Shown here: positions 9,953 through 21,171 of the stretch, one piece after another | Layout of the letters: each line of letters starts with the position of its first letter | Position numbering within the stretch: the first letter of the stretch is position 1 | NCBI GenBank assembly: GCA_028689015.1 | Contig: JAQTXC010000003.1 | Location: 69,350 to 133,349 of the forward strand | DNA: 64,000 nucleotides | Direction: 5' to 3' | DNA from: Dechloromonas sp. | GTDB lineage: Bacteria; Pseudomonadota; Gammaproteobacteria; Burkholderiales; Rhodocyclaceae | The notes under the pieces: generated by a model | Told to the model about the DNA's origin: nothing | The model's input: only the letters and a program-made list of their open reading frames with translations | Databases searched by the model: none | Position numbers and translations under genes: made by a program

Positions 9953-10383
9953 TTCTCCTCATTCCGAACGATATTGGCCACGTGCACATAACGATGCTCA
10001 TCGGCCACCCCCGGGGTCTGCCATGTCAAGGTTATGGTCACCTGGGTGTTGTTAACCACAACGACTGCACTGCCGCTGGGCAAACTTTGTTGAATCCGCT
10101 CACCCCAGGGCGCGTTATTACAACCAGTCGATGAAGCATCATAGGTGCCTGCGCATTCAGCGAGTTGATTGGGTGCCAAGGCCCACAGATCGCCTACCAT
10201 TTGATTGGCGACAAAGGCGGCGTCAGCCCGGGCACGCGCTTCACCCTGCGCTTTGACCGCAGCCACCTGGAATCCCGCCAAACCCAGCAAGCCGACTGAA
10301 AAAACAAGCACCGCGATCAAGGCTTCCAGCAAGGCAGCGCCTTTCTGATTGACTGGCACGGCATGGCCTCCTGAGTTTTTCAT
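9949..10383 (-). CDS. pilV: minor pilin PilV
   Basis: About 144 residues from the ATG at 10383, which has GAGG seven bases upstream. A longer frame would need a GTG five codons earlier. The N-terminus KG/AALLEALIAVLVFSVGLLGL is the PilV-type prepilin signal, with the Glu conserved. A GEARARADAAFVANQMVGDLW stretch follows, as in PilV/GspI-like pseudopilins. It acts in the inner membrane minor pilin complex. It starts eight bases after the fimT-like gene and overlaps pilW. Confidence 0.88.
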   Translation of the reverse strand: MKNSGGHAVPVNQKGAALLEALIAVLVFSVGLLGLAGFQVAAVKAQGEARARADAAFVANQMVGDLWALAPNQLAECAGTYDASSTGCNNAPWGERIQQSLPSGSAVVVVNNTQVTITLTWQTPGVADEHRYVHVANIVRNEEK

Positions 10384-10391
10384 CGTTAGCC

Positions 10392-11054
10392 TCAGCACTT
10401 TCTGGGATCTGTCGCACTACTCACATAGGGATCACACATTCGGGCCTGCCCACCGGTATTAATATTGATACGCAGGCAGCGGAGCTGACCACCGCTCGCC
10501 ACACAGCCTTGCTCGGCATGCGTGACATTGATGCTCACCGAGCCATTGCCGGCTGCCGGATCAATCGCATTGGCAGGGCAGTTCAAAGCCGTCGCACTGA
10601 TTCGCCCCAAGCCCGAGTAGCACAGCGCCGAACTATTGGCCAGATCCAGCAGCACGCGGTCATCGACATCGAAAGCGCCTTTGGCCAGAATCACCGGAAC
10701 AGCGCCGTTACAACTGGCCGGAGGCGCCGTTTGCTTATCAATTGCTGCCCCACAGGCAGCGACAGCCGAGCAGTGGCTGACAACCCAAAAGCGCCCGGCC
10801 GTGCTGAGTGAACAACTATTATCCAGACTATCCACCACCTGCAGAACCACCGTGTTGTTGCTACGCACCGCTTCACCACGTGCTGTTTGCAAGGCGGTCA
10901 GCACGCTTTCAGCCACTGTCCGGATCGACAAGCTGTTCAGATAGTTGTTGTAGGACGGTAAAGCAATGGAAGCGATGATTGCCATGATGCTCACCACCAC
11001 CATGGCCTCAACCAGCGTAAACCCCCTCATCCAACGGTGGGGATGATTCAGCAT
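10392..11054 (-). CDS. fimT: pseudopilin of the FimT/GspH family
   Basis: 220 residues from the ATG at 11054, chosen because a GGGGG tract sits six bases ahead. Eight further codons upstream are open. The prepilin motif [25 protein letters not shown] is followed by the FimT/GspH-like helix [21 protein letters not shown]. The beta-rich remainder contains many Cys, so disulphides are likely. FimT-like minor pilins help prime pilus assembly, and some bind DNA during uptake. The start overlaps the end of the pilE-like gene by seven bases, which points to coupled translation. Confidence 0.87.
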   Translation of the reverse strand: MLNHPHRWMRGFTLVEAMVVVSIMAIIASIALPSYNNYLNSLSIRTVAESVLTALQTARGEAVRSNNTVVLQVVDSLDNSCSLSTAGRFWVVSHCSAVAACGAAIDKQTAPPASCNGAVPVILAKGAFDVDDRVLLDLANSSALCYSGLGRISATALNCPANAIDPAAGNGSVSINVTHAEQGCVASGGQLRCLRININTGGQARMCDPYVSSATDPRKC

Positions 11055-11476
11055 TCGTCCCCCTTGACCAGCCAGCAAGTTTTGGCAACAGCGCCGCCCT
11101 TGAAGACAGTCGTCCCCTTCTGATTGCCCTCGCGCAGGGTGTAACCCCCTTCGTTGTTAATCTGGGCCGTGGCCGTCAGGGTAAAACCTTGGCCGCCATT
11201 GGTCAGGGCACAGGCCATGGCATAGTCAGCGAGCGTCGGGGCCGCGATGCGGCAGGCTCCCGCCCCATAATTGCGGTTATCAAGATAAGACTGCTCCATC
11301 CGTGCCGCCCAACTGGACAACTCTCCCAAGGCACTGGCCGCCCGCGAACGGCGGACATAATCGGTGTAGGACGGAATGGCGATACTGGTCAGAATGCCGA
11401 TGATGACCACGACAACCATCAATTCGATCAGCGAAAAACCCTGCTCGCTGCCTATCCGTTTGCTTTGGCATTTCAT
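11048..11476 (-). CDS. pilE: type IV pilin, PilE-like
   Basis: 142 residues from the ATG at 11476, with GGAGA upstream. Earlier in-frame starts at 11491 and 11521 lack such a site. The prepilin peptidase site is [20 protein letters not shown], with Glu at +5. The helix runs into the pilin segment [22 protein letters not shown]. The C-terminal region has the two-Cys loop typical of type IVa pilins (CRIAAP...CALTNG and [10 protein letters not shown]). As the first gene of a minor pilin cluster it may be a minor PilE rather than the major pilin, and sequence alone does not settle this. Confidence 0.87.
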   Translation of the reverse strand: MKCQSKRIGSEQGFSLIELMVVVVIIGILTSIAIPSYTDYVRRSRAASALGELSSWAARMEQSYLDNRNYGAGACRIAAPTLADYAMACALTNGGQGFTLTATAQINNEGGYTLREGNQKGTTVFKGGAVAKTCWLVKGDEC

Positions 11477-11650
11477 GACGCGCTTCTCCATTTGACTTAT
11501 GGACAAGCGTGGCCTGATCAAGCCCCAAAATCAAAGGTTCACAGACTAACGGCGGAGGCGAGCCTACGAGCGGTCACCAAGCGCCGAAAACCACGCCAAG
11601 CGCGGACACTGGCCCAGATCAAGCAAACTGCCGCCAGGATCAGGCTGGCG
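11477..11650. other. intergenic region between glmU and the minor pilin operon
   Basis: About 170 bases that must carry the promoter of the minor pilin operon on the minus strand. I saw no convincing sigma-54 (TGGCAC-N5-TTGC) or sigma-70 box, and no structured RNA or additional small gene. Confidence 0.4.
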
Positions 11651-13009
11651 CTATTTCTTCACCTTCTGCGGCCGTTGCCAACCAGTCAATGTCAGCTGTT
11701 TGGCCCGTGACACGGTCAACGCGTCCGGCGGGGCATTTTTAGTCAAGGTTGTCCCGGCCCCCAAGGTCGCCCCCCGCCCAACCGTAACCGGCGCCACCAG
11801 TTGCGTATCCGAACCAATGAACACATCGTCTTCGATGATGGTCTTGAACTTGTTGGCACCGTCGTAATTGCAGGTAATGGTCCCCGCCCCGACATTGACC
11901 CGCTGACCGATTTCAGCATCGCCAATATAGGCCAAGTGATTGGCCTTCGACTGGGCGCCGATCATGCTTTTCTTCACTTCGACGAAATTACCGATATGGA
12001 CTTCTGGGCCGAGCTCCGTACCGGGTCGCAGGCGGGCATAGGGTCCCAGCACGCCGTCCGGGCCGATGATCGCGTCCTCGAAATGGCAAAAGGCGGCAAT
12101 GCGCGTTCCTGCACCGACTTTGACGTTTTTCAGTACACAATACGGGCCCACCTCGACCGCATCCGCCAGGTCGACCGCACCTTCAAAAACACAGCCGACA
12201 TCGATCGCCACATCCCGACCGTGGCGCAGCGTACCGCGTACGTCGATGCGTGCCGGGTCGGCCAGACGAACGCCGGCCAGCAGCAGCCCATCGGCGATAT
12301 TACGTTGATGCTGGCGCTCCAGTTCGGCCAGTTGCACCTTGCTATTCACCCCCAGCACCTCCCATTCACCCTCTGGCTGAGCGGTGCGCACCGGCAAGCC
12401 TTCGTCCACAGCCAACGCCACAATGTCGGTCAGGTAATACTCCCCCTGGGCATTGTTGTTTTTCAAATTTCCCAGCCAATCGGCCAGACGCGCCGTCGGG
12501 ATGACCATGATCCCGGTATTGACTTCACGCACCGCCTTCTCTTCGGCCGTGGCGTCTTTTTCTTCAACGATGCGTTGAACGTGCCCGAGCTCATCGCGCA
12601 CGATGCGACCATAACCAGTCGGACAGGCGAGATCAACGGTGAGAATCGACAAAGCATCCTTGCCGGCTTGTAACAAGCGCTGCAAGGTGGCGGCGCTGGT
12701 CAGCGGCACATCACCGTACAACACCAGGGTCTGCGGCGCTGCCGACAGTAGCGGAATCGCTTGCGCCACGGCGTGACCGGTCCCCAACTGCTGCGCCTGT
12801 TCCGCCCACAGAATATCGTCCGCCGCCAGGGTCGACTGCACGACTGCCCCCCCATGACCATGGACCACAATCAGCTTTTCTGGCTGCAGTGTGCGCGCCG
12901 TATCAATGACATGTTGTGCAAGCGCCTTGCCAGCCACCGGATGGAGAACTTTCGGCAGATTGGAGTGCATGCGCTTGCCCTGGCCGGCAGCGAGAATGAC
13001 GATATTCAT
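11651..13009 (-). CDS. glmU: bifunctional GlmU: glucosamine-1-phosphate acetyltransferase and N-acetylglucosamine-1-phosphate uridyltransferase
   Basis: 452 residues, near the family norm of about 455. The ATG at 13009 is preferred over a TTG eight codons upstream because [14 protein letters not shown] is the usual N-terminus. The uridyltransferase half has LAAGQGKRM (6-14), Lys20 in LPKVLHP and the YGDVPL Mg-binding block. The C-terminal half is a left-handed beta-helix of hexapeptide repeats containing [23 protein letters not shown] and [13 protein letters not shown], which form the acetyltransferase site. It makes UDP-GlcNAc in the cytoplasm for peptidoglycan and lipopolysaccharide. Confidence 0.96.
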   Translation of the reverse strand: MNIVILAAGQGKRMHSNLPKVLHPVAGKALAQHVIDTARTLQPEKLIVVHGHGGAVVQSTLAADDILWAEQAQQLGTGHAVAQAIPLLSAAPQTLVLYGDVPLTSAATLQRLLQAGKDALSILTVDLACPTGYGRIVRDELGHVQRIVEEKDATAEEKAVREVNTGIMVIPTARLADWLGNLKNNNAQGEYYLTDIVALAVDEGLPVRTAQPEGEWEVLGVNSKVQLAELERQHQRNIADGLLLAGVRLADPARIDVRGTLRHGRDVAIDVGCVFEGAVDLADAVEVGPYCVLKNVKVGAGTRIAAFCHFEDAIIGPDGVLGPYARLRPGTELGPEVHIGNFVEVKKSMIGAQSKANHLAYIGDAEIGQRVNVGAGTITCNYDGANKFKTIIEDDVFIGSDTQLVAPVTVGRGATLGAGTTLTKNAPPDALTVSRAKQLTLTGWQRPQKVKK

Positions 13010-13091
13010 GGGGTTGGAATCGTAGTTGGGCAAGGTCTGATTTTTACATGATCATCCAGGCCTGTCGAAGACAAAATATGGAAAACCGGCT

Positions 13092-13107
13092 GTTGACCGC
13101 GGTCAAC
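13092..13107. repeat. 16-bp perfect palindrome GTTGACCGCGGTCAAC
   Basis: The sequence reads identically on both strands and lies upstream of glmU, between it and the gltBD terminator. It is a doubled, one-base variant of the GTCGACCGC nonamer that recurs throughout the window. It could be a regulator operator or just one member of that repeated family. Confidence 0.5.
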
Positions 13108-13120
13108 CCGCTGTCACTGT

Positions 13121-13160
13121 CAAAAACGAAAGCCCCGCGCACCTTGCGGTGGGCGGGGCC
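13121..13160 (-). terminator. rho-independent terminator of gltBD
   Basis: Read on the minus strand, a GC-rich hairpin with arms GCCCCGCCCACC and GGTGCGCGGGGC (one mismatch, GCAA loop) is followed by TTTCGTTTTTG. It begins about 22 bases after the gltD stop. Confidence 0.85.
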
Positions 13161-13181
13161 TGGTACCGTACTGCGAGTGCC

Positions 13182-14648
13182 TTAGCGCGGCAGGATCGTC
13201 GCCCCCATCAGGAACTGATCGACCTCCCGGGCGGCCTGGCGGCCTTCGCGAATCGCCCACACCACCAGCGACTGACCACGGCGCACGTCACCAGCCGCAT
13301 AGACCTTGTCGACATTGGTCTTGTAGCAGCCTTCACCATCCGTCGTCGCCTTGGCATTCTGGCGCGCATCCTTCTCGACACCGAAAGCGTCGAGCAATGA
13401 GCCCACCGGATTGGTGAAGCCCATGGCCAGGAAAGCAGCATCGCAGGGGATTTCGAACTCGGAACCGGCGATTTCGCTCATCTTGCCGTCGATCCATTCC
13501 AGGCGAACACCTTTCAGCGCCTTGACATTGCCTTGGTCATCACCAATGAAACCCTTGGTCGCGACGGCAAAATCACGGACACAACCTTCGTCATGCGAAG
13601 AAGAGGTGCGCAGCTTGTACGGCCAGTATGGCCAGGTCAGCGCCTTGTTTTCCTGCTCGGGCGGCATCGGCATCAGTTCGAACTGGGTCACCGAGGCAGC
13701 GCCATGGCGGTTGGAGGTTCCGACGCAGTCAGAACCGGTATCCCCCCCGCCGATAACGACGACGTGCTTGCCCTTGACGTTGACCGGATTGGCCTTGCCT
13801 TGCTGGACTTCCTTGTTTTGTGGAATCAGGAATTCCAGAGCAGCGTAGACGCCCTTGAGTTCACGCCCCGGCACTGGCAAATCGCGCGGAACTTCCGACC
13901 CGGCGGCGAGAATGACAGCGTCGAAATCCTTCTTCAACTGATCGGCAGAAAGCACGTCGCTGGCATCGTTATTGATACCGGCCGGCAGATTTTTGTCACC
14001 GACGACCACCTTGGTCCGGAAAGTAACGCCTTCCGCTTCCATCTGCGCGACGCGACGGTCGACCAAGGTCTTTTCCATCTTGAAGTCCGGGATACCATAG
14101 GCCAGCAAGCCGCCGAGGCGGTCACTCTTTTCGAACACCGTGACATCATGGCCAACCCGCGCCAATTGCTGCGCGGCTGCCAGACCGGCCGGACCGGAAC
14201 CGACGATGGCAACCTTCTTACCCGTCTTGCTCTTGGGCGGTTGCGGCACCACCCAGCCCATATCCCAGCCCTTGTCGATAATCGCATGCTCGATCGACTT
14301 GATGCCGACCGGCGCGGCATTGATGCCAAGCGTACAGGCCGCCTCGCAAGGTGCCGGACAGATGCGGCCGGTGAAGTCGGGGAAGTTATTGGTTGAGTGC
14401 AGCACATCCAGCGCCTGCTTCCAGTTGCCGCGATAAACCAGATCATTCCAGTCGGGAATGATGTTGTTCACCGGGCAACCGTTGTTGCAGAAGGGAATGC
14501 CGCAATCCATGCAGCGTGCGCCCTGGGTCTTGGCATCGTCATCCGCCAGTGTCTGGACGAATTCCTTGTAATGCTTCAGACGCTGTTCAACCGGTTCGTA
14601 GCCTTCGGAAAGGCGCTCGAATTCCATGAATCCAGTCGGTTTGCCCAT
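13182..14648 (-). CDS. gltD: glutamate synthase (NADPH) small subunit
   Basis: 488 residues. It takes electrons from NADPH through FAD and iron-sulphur clusters and passes them to GltB, which makes glutamate from 2-oxoglutarate and glutamine. The N-terminal cluster ligands are visible as [13 protein letters not shown] (Cys46, 49, 54, 58) and CPAPCEAAC (97, 101, 105). An FAD-binding GSGPAG (150-155) and an NADPH-binding [11 protein letters not shown] follow. It begins where gltB ends and is followed by a strong terminator. The C-terminal [16 protein letters not shown] is the usual FAD-binding end of this family. Confidence 0.96.
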   Translation of the reverse strand: MGKPTGFMEFERLSEGYEPVEQRLKHYKEFVQTLADDDAKTQGARCMDCGIPFCNNGCPVNNIIPDWNDLVYRGNWKQALDVLHSTNNFPDFTGRICPAPCEAACTLGINAAPVGIKSIEHAIIDKGWDMGWVVPQPPKSKTGKKVAIVGSGPAGLAAAQQLARVGHDVTVFEKSDRLGGLLAYGIPDFKMEKTLVDRRVAQMEAEGVTFRTKVVVGDKNLPAGINNDASDVLSADQLKKDFDAVILAAGSEVPRDLPVPGRELKGVYAALEFLIPQNKEVQQGKANPVNVKGKHVVVIGGGDTGSDCVGTSNRHGAASVTQFELMPMPPEQENKALTWPYWPYKLRTSSSHDEGCVRDFAVATKGFIGDDQGNVKALKGVRLEWIDGKMSEIAGSEFEIPCDAAFLAMGFTNPVGSLLDAFGVEKDARQNAKATTDGEGCYKTNVDKVYAAGDVRRGQSLVVWAIREGRQAAREVDQFLMGATILPR

Positions 14649-17600
14649 TATGCGGCCTCCTTCTGTGCAGCAGCGGCCATTTCAGTCAGGGCGCGCTTGT
14701 ATTCGTGCGGATAGATTTTGACAAATTTCTCGCGGTACACATCCCAATTGGCCACAATTTTCTTGGCGATGGCGCTGCCGGTGTATTCAGCATGCCGAGT
14801 CACGATTTCGCGCAATTGTGTTTCATCGGCCAGGCCGCGATGCAGCGGTTCGCCAGTCGCATGACGCCCCGCCGGAATCACCTTCTCCAGCGCCACCTGG
14901 GCCAAGTTGCAGCGCTGTTTGAAGCTGCCATCCTCGTCCAGAACATAGGCAATTCCGCCCGACATGCCCGCCGCGAAATTACGCCCGGTCATCCCCAGAA
15001 CCACTACCGTGCCCCCAGTCATATATTCGCAACCATGGTCACCCACGCCTTCGACGACTGCCGTCGCCCCGGAGTTGCGAACACAGAAACGCTCACCACC
15101 AACGCCCGAGAGGAAAGACTCGCCATCGGTCGCGCCGTACATAACGGTGTTGCCGACGATGATGTTTTCCTGCGTGTCGCCACGGAAATCCGGGCTTGGC
15201 TTGATGATGATGCGACCGCCCGACAGCCCCTTGCCGACGTAGTCATTACCTTCGCCAGTGAGCTCCAGTGTGACGCCCTTGGCCAGGAAGGCACCGAAAG
15301 CCTGGCCGGCAGTACCAGTCAGTTTGACGTGGATGGTATCGTCCGGCAGGCCGGCATTGCCATAGCGCTTGGCGACTTCGCCGGAGAGCATGGTGCCGCA
15401 GGTGCGATTGACGTTGATGATCCTGGTCTCGATCTGGACCTTCTGGCCCTTTTCGAGTGCCGGCTTGGCCGCCTTGATCAACTGGTGATCCAGCGCCTTG
15501 TCGAGACCATGGTCTTGCGTGTCTACGTGGCGACGCGACACTTCCGGCGGCACATTCGGCTGATAGAAGACCTTGCTGAAATCCAGACCCTTGGCCTTCC
15601 AGTGTTCAATTCCCGGGCGGGTGTCGAGCAAATCGGCACGGCCGACCAGATCATCGAACTTGCGGATGCCCAGCTGGGCCATGATTTCGCGGACTTCCTC
15701 GGCGACGAAGAAGAAATAATTGACCACATGTTCGGGTTGACCGCTGAAGCGCTTGCGCAACTCCGGATCTTGCGTGGCGACGCCTACTGGACAAGTATTC
15801 AGATGGCACTTGCGCATCATGATGCAGCCCTCGACAACGAGCGGCGCAGTCGCGAAACCGAATTCGTCGGCACCGAGCAAGGCACCGATGACGACATCGC
15901 GGCCGGTCTTCATCTGGCCATCGACCTGAACGCGGATGCGCGACCGCAACTGGTTGAGCACCAGCGTTTGCTGGGTTTCGGACAGTCCAAGTTCCCACGG
16001 CGTACCGGCATGCTTGATGGAAGAGACCGGAGAGGCACCTGTGCCACCGTCAAAACCAGCGATCACCAGATGATCTGCCTTGGCCTTGGCGACACCGGCA
16101 GCCACCGTGCCGACGCCGACTTCCGAGACCAGCTTGACCGAGATCGATGCCGTCGAATTGGCATTCTTCAGGTCGTGAATCAGTTGAGCCAGATCCTCGA
16201 TGGAGTAGATGTCATGGTGCGGAGGCGGCGAGATCAGCGTGACGCCCGGCACCGAATGACGCAGCTTGCCGATGTACTCGGACACCTTGGCGCCCGGTAA
16301 CTGACCGCCTTCACCCGGCTTGGCACCCTGCGCCATCTTGATCTGGATCTGGTCGGCATTGACCAGGTATTCGGTAGTCACACCGAAACGCCCGGATGCC
16401 ACCTGCTTGATCGCCGAACGCAGGGAATCGCCTTCCTTGAATTCGTAATCACGCTCGATACGCGATGCACCGATCACTTCCGACAACTTCTGGCCAGCCT
16501 TGAGCGGCAGGAAGCGCTTGGCATCCTCACCGCCTTCACCGGTGTTCGACTTGCCGCCGATGCGGTTCATCGCCACAGCCAACGTGGTGTGCGCCTCGGT
16601 CGAGATCGAGCCGAGGGACATGGCGCCGGTAGCAAAGCGTTTGACGATTTCCTTGGCGGATTCGACTTCATCCAGCGGAACGGCCTCACCTTGCGACTTG
16701 AATTCAAACAGGCCGCGCAGAGTCAAGTGACGCTTGGTCTGATCATTGATCAGCTTGGCATACTCCTTGTAGGTCTCGTACTGGTTCGAGCGCGTGGCAT
16801 GCTGCAACTTGGCGATCGAATCCGGCGTCCACATGTGCTCTTCACCACGGATACGGAAGGCGTACTCGCCGCCGGCATCGAGCATGTTGGCCAGCACGGG
16901 ATCTGGCGAGAAAGCATCGCTGTGCAGGCGAATGGCTTCCTCGGCCACTTCGAACACACCGATCCCCTCGATGTTCGACGGCGTACCGGTGAAATACTTT
17001 TCGACAAATTCCTTCTGCAAGCCGATGGCTTCGAAAATCTGAGCACCGGTGTAGGACATGTAGGTCGAGATGCCCATCTTGGACATAACCTTGCACAAAC
17101 CCTTGCCAATCGCCTTGATGAAGTTCTTGACGTACTTCTCGGCCTTTTCGGCATCACCCTTGGCAAAGCCCTCGATGGTTTCCAGTGCCAGATACGGGTG
17201 GACCGCTTCCGCACCAAAACCGCCAAGCAGGGCGAAGTGATGAACTTCACGCGCCGAACCTGTTTCGACCACCAGGCCCGTGCTGGTGCGCAGACCCTGC
17301 TTGACCAGATGCTGGTGAATAGCCGAAGTGGCCAACAAGGCCGGAATGGCGAGATGTTCGGCGTCGACCTTGCGATCGGAGACGATCAGGATGTTGGCCC
17401 CCGAGCGAACCGCATCTTCAGCGTCCGCAGCCAGCGAGGCCAGGCGCGCTTCGATGCCTTCCTTGCCCCAGGCGACCGGATAGCAGATATCCAGTTCGAA
17501 GGAACGGAACTTATTCGAGGTGTACTTCTCGATGTTGCGCAGCTTTTCAATGTCCGTGCAGGTCAGCACCGGCTGCGACACTTCAAGACGGATCGGCGGA

Positions 17601-19285
17601 TTGACGTCGACCGTATTCAGCAGATTGGGCTTCGGCCCGATGAAGGACACCAGCGACATGACCAACTCTTCGCGGATCGGGTCGATCGGCGGATTCGTTA
17701 CCTGCGCAAACAACTGCTTGAAGTAGGTGTAGAGCGTCTTGTTCTTTTTGGACAACACCGGCAGGGCGGAGTCGGTCCCCATGGAGCCAGTCGGCTCCTC
17801 GCCATTCTGTGCCATGGGTTCCAGAACGACCTTGATGTCTTCCTGGGTGTAACCGAAGGCCTGCTGACGATCCAATTGCGAGGCAGGCGGCACGGCGCAC
17901 TTTTCGTCGGCAGCCGGCACTTCGTCGAGCTTGATACGGATTTTTTCAATCCACTCACGATACGGCCGGGCGTTGGCTAACGAATCCTTCAGCTCCTTAT
18001 CGTCGATGATGCGGCCTTGCTCCATGTCGATCAGGAACATCTTGCCCGGCTGCAGGCGCCATTTCTTGACGATCTTCTTTTCCGGAATCGGCAACACACC
18101 AGATTCGGAGGCCATGACCACGAAGTCGTCATCGGTCACCAGGTAGCGGGCTGGGCGCAGGCCATTCCGGTCGAGCGTGGCACCAATCTGACGGCCATCG
18201 GTAAAGGCCACTGCCGCGGGGCCATCCCATGGCTCCATCATCGCCGCATGGTATTCATAGAAAGCACGACGACTTTCATCCATGGTCGTATGTTTTTCCC
18301 AGGCTTCCGGGATCATTAACATGACCGCCTGGGCCAGCGAGTAGCCACCGCCCATGACCAGCAGTTCCAGGGCATTGTCGAAGGCCGCCGAGTCGGACTG
18401 GCCGGGATAATGCAGCGGCCAGACTTTCTTTAGATCGTCACCGAGGATGGGCGAAGAAATCGCCTGCTCACGCGCCTTGAACCAGTTGACGTTGCCACGG
18501 ACGGTATTGATTTCACCGTTGTGGGCAATGTAGCGGAATGGGTGGGCGAGATCCCAGGTCGGGAAAGTGTTGGTCGAGAAACGCTGGTGCACCAGCGCCA
18601 GCGCAGACACCGCCCGCTTGTCTTCCAGATCCTTGTAATAGACGCCGACCTGATCCGCCAGCAACAGACCCTTGTAGTTGATGGTCCGGGCAGAGAAGGA
18701 CGGGACGTAGAATTCCTGACCATGCTTGAGCTTGAGCCCCTTGATGGCGTTCGCGGCACGGCGGCGGATGATGTAAAGCTTGCGTTCGAAGGCATCGGTC
18801 ACAAACACATCCGGCCCGCGCCCCACGAAGACCTGGCGAATGACCGGCTCCGTGGCACGCACCACCGGCGACATCGGCATCTCGGCATTGACCGGCACAT
18901 CACGCCAGCCCAGCAGGCGCTGGCCTTCGGCTTCGATGGAGCGCTCGATCTCTTCCATGCAGGCATGGCGGGAAGCGGCTTCGCGCGGCAGGAAGACCAT
19001 GCCGACGCCGTACTCACCGACCGGCGGCAGTTCGACGCCTTTTTTGGCCATTTCCTCGCGGTAGAGCTGATCCGGAATCTGGATCAGGATACCGGCACCG
19101 TCACCCTGCAGGGGATCGGCACCTACGGCACCGCGGTGATCGATATTTTTCAGGATCAACAAACCCTGCTCGACGATGCTATGACTTTTCTGGCCTTTGA
19201 CATGAGCCACAAAGCCCACGCCGCAAGCGTCGTGCTCGTTGGCGGGGTCGTACAAACCCTGCCGATCAGGTACTGCCGGTTCCAT
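14648..19285 (-). CDS. gltB: glutamate synthase (NADPH) large subunit
   Basis: 1545 residues from the ATG at 19285, which has AAGGA nine bases upstream. A GTG twelve codons earlier is the alternative. GltB hydrolyses glutamine and channels ammonia to 2-oxoglutarate. The class II amidotransferase nucleophile is Cys21 in [10 protein letters not shown], implying removal of a 20-residue propeptide. The central and FMN-binding region contains [18 protein letters not shown] and the cluster motif [13 protein letters not shown]. The C-terminal GXGXG beta-helix has repeated Gly-rich turns such as [12 protein letters not shown]. It is the first gene of the gltBD operon, behind a near-consensus promoter. 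Confidence 0.96.
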   Translation of the reverse strand: MEPAVPDRQGLYDPANEHDACGVGFVAHVKGQKSHSIVEQGLLILKNIDHRGAVGADPLQGDGAGILIQIPDQLYREEMAKKGVELPPVGEYGVGMVFLPREAASRHACMEEIERSIEAEGQRLLGWRDVPVNAEMPMSPVVRATEPVIRQVFVGRGPDVFVTDAFERKLYIIRRRAANAIKGLKLKHGQEFYVPSFSARTINYKGLLLADQVGVYYKDLEDKRAVSALALVHQRFSTNTFPTWDLAHPFRYIAHNGEINTVRGNVNWFKAREQAISSPILGDDLKKVWPLHYPGQSDSAAFDNALELLVMGGGYSLAQAVMLMIPEAWEKHTTMDESRRAFYEYHAAMMEPWDGPAAVAFTDGRQIGATLDRNGLRPARYLVTDDDFVVMASESGVLPIPEKKIVKKWRLQPGKMFLIDMEQGRIIDDKELKDSLANARPYREWIEKIRIKLDEVPAADEKCAVPPASQLDRQQAFGYTQEDIKVVLEPMAQNGEEPTGSMGTDSALPVLSKKNKTLYTYFKQLFAQVTNPPIDPIREELVMSLVSFIGPKPNLLNTVDVNPPIRLEVSQPVLTCTDIEKLRNIEKYTSNKFRSFELDICYPVAWGKEGIEARLASLAADAEDAVRSGANILIVSDRKVDAEHLAIPALLATSAIHQHLVKQGLRTSTGLVVETGSAREVHHFALLGGFGAEAVHPYLALETIEGFAKGDAEKAEKYVKNFIKAIGKGLCKVMSKMGISTYMSYTGAQIFEAIGLQKEFVEKYFTGTPSNIEGIGVFEVAEEAIRLHSDAFSPDPVLANMLDAGGEYAFRIRGEEHMWTPDSIAKLQHATRSNQYETYKEYAKLINDQTKRHLTLRGLFEFKSQGEAVPLDEVESAKEIVKRFATGAMSLGSISTEAHTTLAVAMNRIGGKSNTGEGGEDAKRFLPLKAGQKLSEVIGASRIERDYEFKEGDSLRSAIKQVASGRFGVTTEYLVNADQIQIKMAQGAKPGEGGQLPGAKVSEYIGKLRHSVPGVTLISPPPHHDIYSIEDLAQLIHDLKNANSTASISVKLVSEVGVGTVAAGVAKAKADHLVIAGFDGGTGASPVSSIKHAGTPWELGLSETQQTLVLNQLRSRIRVQVDGQMKTGRDVVIGALLGADEFGFATAPLVVEGCIMMRKCHLNTCPVGVATQDPELRKRFSGQPEHVVNYFFFVAEEVREIMAQLGIRKFDDLVGRADLLDTRPGIEHWKAKGLDFSKVFYQPNVPPEVSRRHVDTQDHGLDKALDHQLIKAAKPALEKGQKVQIETRIINVNRTCGTMLSGEVAKRYGNAGLPDDTIHVKLTGTAGQAFGAFLAKGVTLELTGEGNDYVGKGLSGGRIIIKPSPDFRGDTQENIIVGNTVMYGATDGESFLSGVGGERFCVRNSGATAVVEGVGDHGCEYMTGGTVVVLGMTGRNFAAGMSGGIAYVLDEDGSFKQRCNLAQVALEKVIPAGRHATGEPLHRGLADETQLREIVTRHAEYTGSAIAKKIVANWDVYREKFVKIYPHEYKRALTEMAAAAQKEAA

Positions 19286-19391
19286 CACACGCGTTCCTTC
19301 ATATAAGCTGGCCAAAAACACTCGACCACTGATGAAAAAAGCCGAGCATCATAAAAAAGCGCTTCGGCCTGTACGAAAATTTGAGGCAACC

Positions 19392-19419
19392 ATTAAATAT
19401 ACTGGCAAACCCCTGTCAA
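19392..19419 (-). promoter_or_regulatory. sigma-70 promoter of gltBD
   Basis: On the minus strand a consensus -35 box TTGACA (19414-19419) is followed after 16 bases by TTTAAT (19392-19397). This leaves a leader of about 100 bases before gltB. The rest of the 188-base gap back to aroB (19286-19473) shows no gene. Confidence 0.65.
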
Positions 19420-19473
19420 TTCAAGATGCTGCAATGCACCAGAATGGCCAAATAACGGCCATGTCACCACCAA

Positions 19474-20571
19474 TCAGGTGCATCTGGCATCAATTGCGAC
19501 CGCCATCTGCACCTCGCTAGCCAGCTCTGAAACCACGGCCCGCCCCACCGCCTCCAGCAAGACAAGACGCATGCGACCATCAACTACTTTCTTGTCGTGG
19601 CGCATCAATTCAAGGAACCGCGCCGCCGCCATGGCAGGACCACGTACCGGCAAACCCGCCTGGTCAAAGATTGCATCAATGCGGTCAACATCCGCCTGCG
19701 TCAAAAAACCAAGATCACGGGACAATTCGGCAGCAATTAGCGTGCCGACCGCCACCGCCTCACCGTGCAGACAGATGCCATAACCCAAACCGGTTTCAAT
19801 CGCATGCCCGAAGGTGTGCCCCAGATTGAGCAGAGCGCGTTCGCCTTGCTCACGCTCATCCGCTGCCACGACCTCGGCCTTATTGGCACAAGAGCGATAA
19901 ACAGCCTCAATCAAGACGGCTTCGTCACGCGCCAGCAAACGTCCCATGTTCTGTTCCAGCCAGCAGAAAAAGGGCAAGTCGCGGATCAGGCCATATTTGA
20001 TGACCTCAGACAAACCTGCTTTAAATTCACGATCCGGCAAGGTGGTTAGCGTTGATATATCGATCAGCACCCGCTGCGGTTGATAAAAAGCCCCGATCAT
20101 GTTCTTGCCCAACGGATGATTGATCGCTGTTTTTCCCCCGACGGAGGAGTCGACCATGGACAGCAAGGTAGTCGGCACCTGCACAAAAGGCATGCCGCGC
20201 TGATAACACGCCGCAGCAAACCCCCCTATGTCGCCAATCACCCCGCCACCCAGGGCAAACAAGACCGTGCCGCGCTCACAATGCGCCCCAAGCAGGGCGT
20301 CAAAAATCAGATTCAGCGTCTCCCATGTCTTGTAGGCTTCACCATCCGGCAAAATCACAGGCAACACCTTGGCCCCTGCCTCGGCCAAGGTTGCTGAAAA
20401 GGCATCCAGATACAGGGGCGCTACGGTTGTGTTACTGACCACTGCAACCTGTCGTCCAGCCAAACGGGGTGGTAACAAATCCGCCCGCGCCAGCAAACCA
20501 CAGCCAATGTGGATCGGATAAGAACGATCACCCAGACTGACCTGCAAACTATCCACTAAACCTTGTTGCAT
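19474..20571 (-). CDS. aroB: 3-dehydroquinate synthase
   Basis: 365 residues, the standard length. It converts DAHP to 3-dehydroquinate, the second step of the shikimate pathway, using NAD and a divalent metal. Visible motifs are the NAD-binding GGGVIGD (108-114) with DGEAYK (76-81) upstream, the block [19 protein letters not shown], and the metal ligands in [16 protein letters not shown] and CLHGEAV. It overlaps aroK by 16 bases on the same strand, the conserved aroKB pair. Confidence 0.96.
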   Translation of the reverse strand: MQQGLVDSLQVSLGDRSYPIHIGCGLLARADLLPPRLAGRQVAVVSNTTVAPLYLDAFSATLAEAGAKVLPVILPDGEAYKTWETLNLIFDALLGAHCERGTVLFALGGGVIGDIGGFAAACYQRGMPFVQVPTTLLSMVDSSVGGKTAINHPLGKNMIGAFYQPQRVLIDISTLTTLPDREFKAGLSEVIKYGLIRDLPFFCWLEQNMGRLLARDEAVLIEAVYRSCANKAEVVAADEREQGERALLNLGHTFGHAIETGLGYGICLHGEAVAVGTLIAAELSRDLGFLTQADVDRIDAIFDQAGLPVRGPAMAAARFLELMRHDKKVVDGRMRLVLLEAVGRAVVSELASEVQMAVAIDARCT

Positions 20572-21086
20572 AGACGCCCGTACTCCCTCAACAAATAATG
20601 AACGATACCCGAGGCAATCAAATGCGAGCCGTCGACCACCAAATGCGCCGTTTCCCGATAGAGCGGGTCACGTTGCGCATGCAGTTCTTCAAGCCGGGCC
20701 AGCGGATCATCCACCTGCAGCAGCGGTCGGTTGCGATCATGGCGGGTCCGTTGAAACAGCATGACTGGCGGCACATTCAGATAGACCGCCCAACCGGTGT
20801 CATGCAACCTCTGGCGATTCTCTTCGCGCAAAACCACGCCGCCGCCCGTTGCCAAGACAATCCCATCACCCTCGGTTAACTCGGCAATCGTCTGCGCTTC
20901 GCGGCGGCGAAAACCGTCCTCACCCTCAATTTCGAAGATGGTGGGAATCGGCACCCCGGTTCGCTCAACGATTTCATGATCGGAATCATAGAACGGCCGC
21001 CCTAGGCGTTTGGCCAACTGACGACCCACCGTCGTCTTGCCGGCCCCCATCAGGCCGATCAAATAGATGTTTGTACGATTTTTCAC
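20556..21086 (-). CDS. aroK: shikimate kinase
   Basis: 176 residues. It phosphorylates shikimate with ATP. The P-loop GLMGAGKTT is at 11-19, the shikimate-binding DSD at 34-36, the GGGVV segment near 82-86 and the lid HDRNRPLL near 116. It follows the pilus secretin operon and overlaps aroB. A terminator-like hairpin separates it from pilQ, so expression may need its own promoter or read-through. Confidence 0.95.
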   Translation of the reverse strand: MKNRTNIYLIGLMGAGKTTVGRQLAKRLGRPFYDSDHEIVERTGVPIPTIFEIEGEDGFRRREAQTIAELTEGDGIVLATGGGVVLREENRQRLHDTGWAVYLNVPPVMLFQRTRHDRNRPLLQVDDPLARLEELHAQRDPLYRETAHLVVDGSHLIASGIVHYLLREYGRLCNKV

Positions 21087-21119
21087 GACCGGATTTTAGC
21101 TGAGACACCCATCACCCGA

Positions 21120-21150
21120 CAAAAAACAAGGGCCGGCTAGGCCGGCCCCA
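21120..21150 (-). terminator. rho-independent terminator after pilQ
   Basis: On the minus strand GGGGCCGGCCTAGCCGGCCC forms a nearly perfect hairpin (arms about 21130-21138 and 21141-21149) followed by TTGTTTTTTG. It lies 22 bases after the pilQ stop and before aroK. Confidence 0.85.
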
Positions 21151-21171
21151 CGAAAACCACTCGCCGAAACT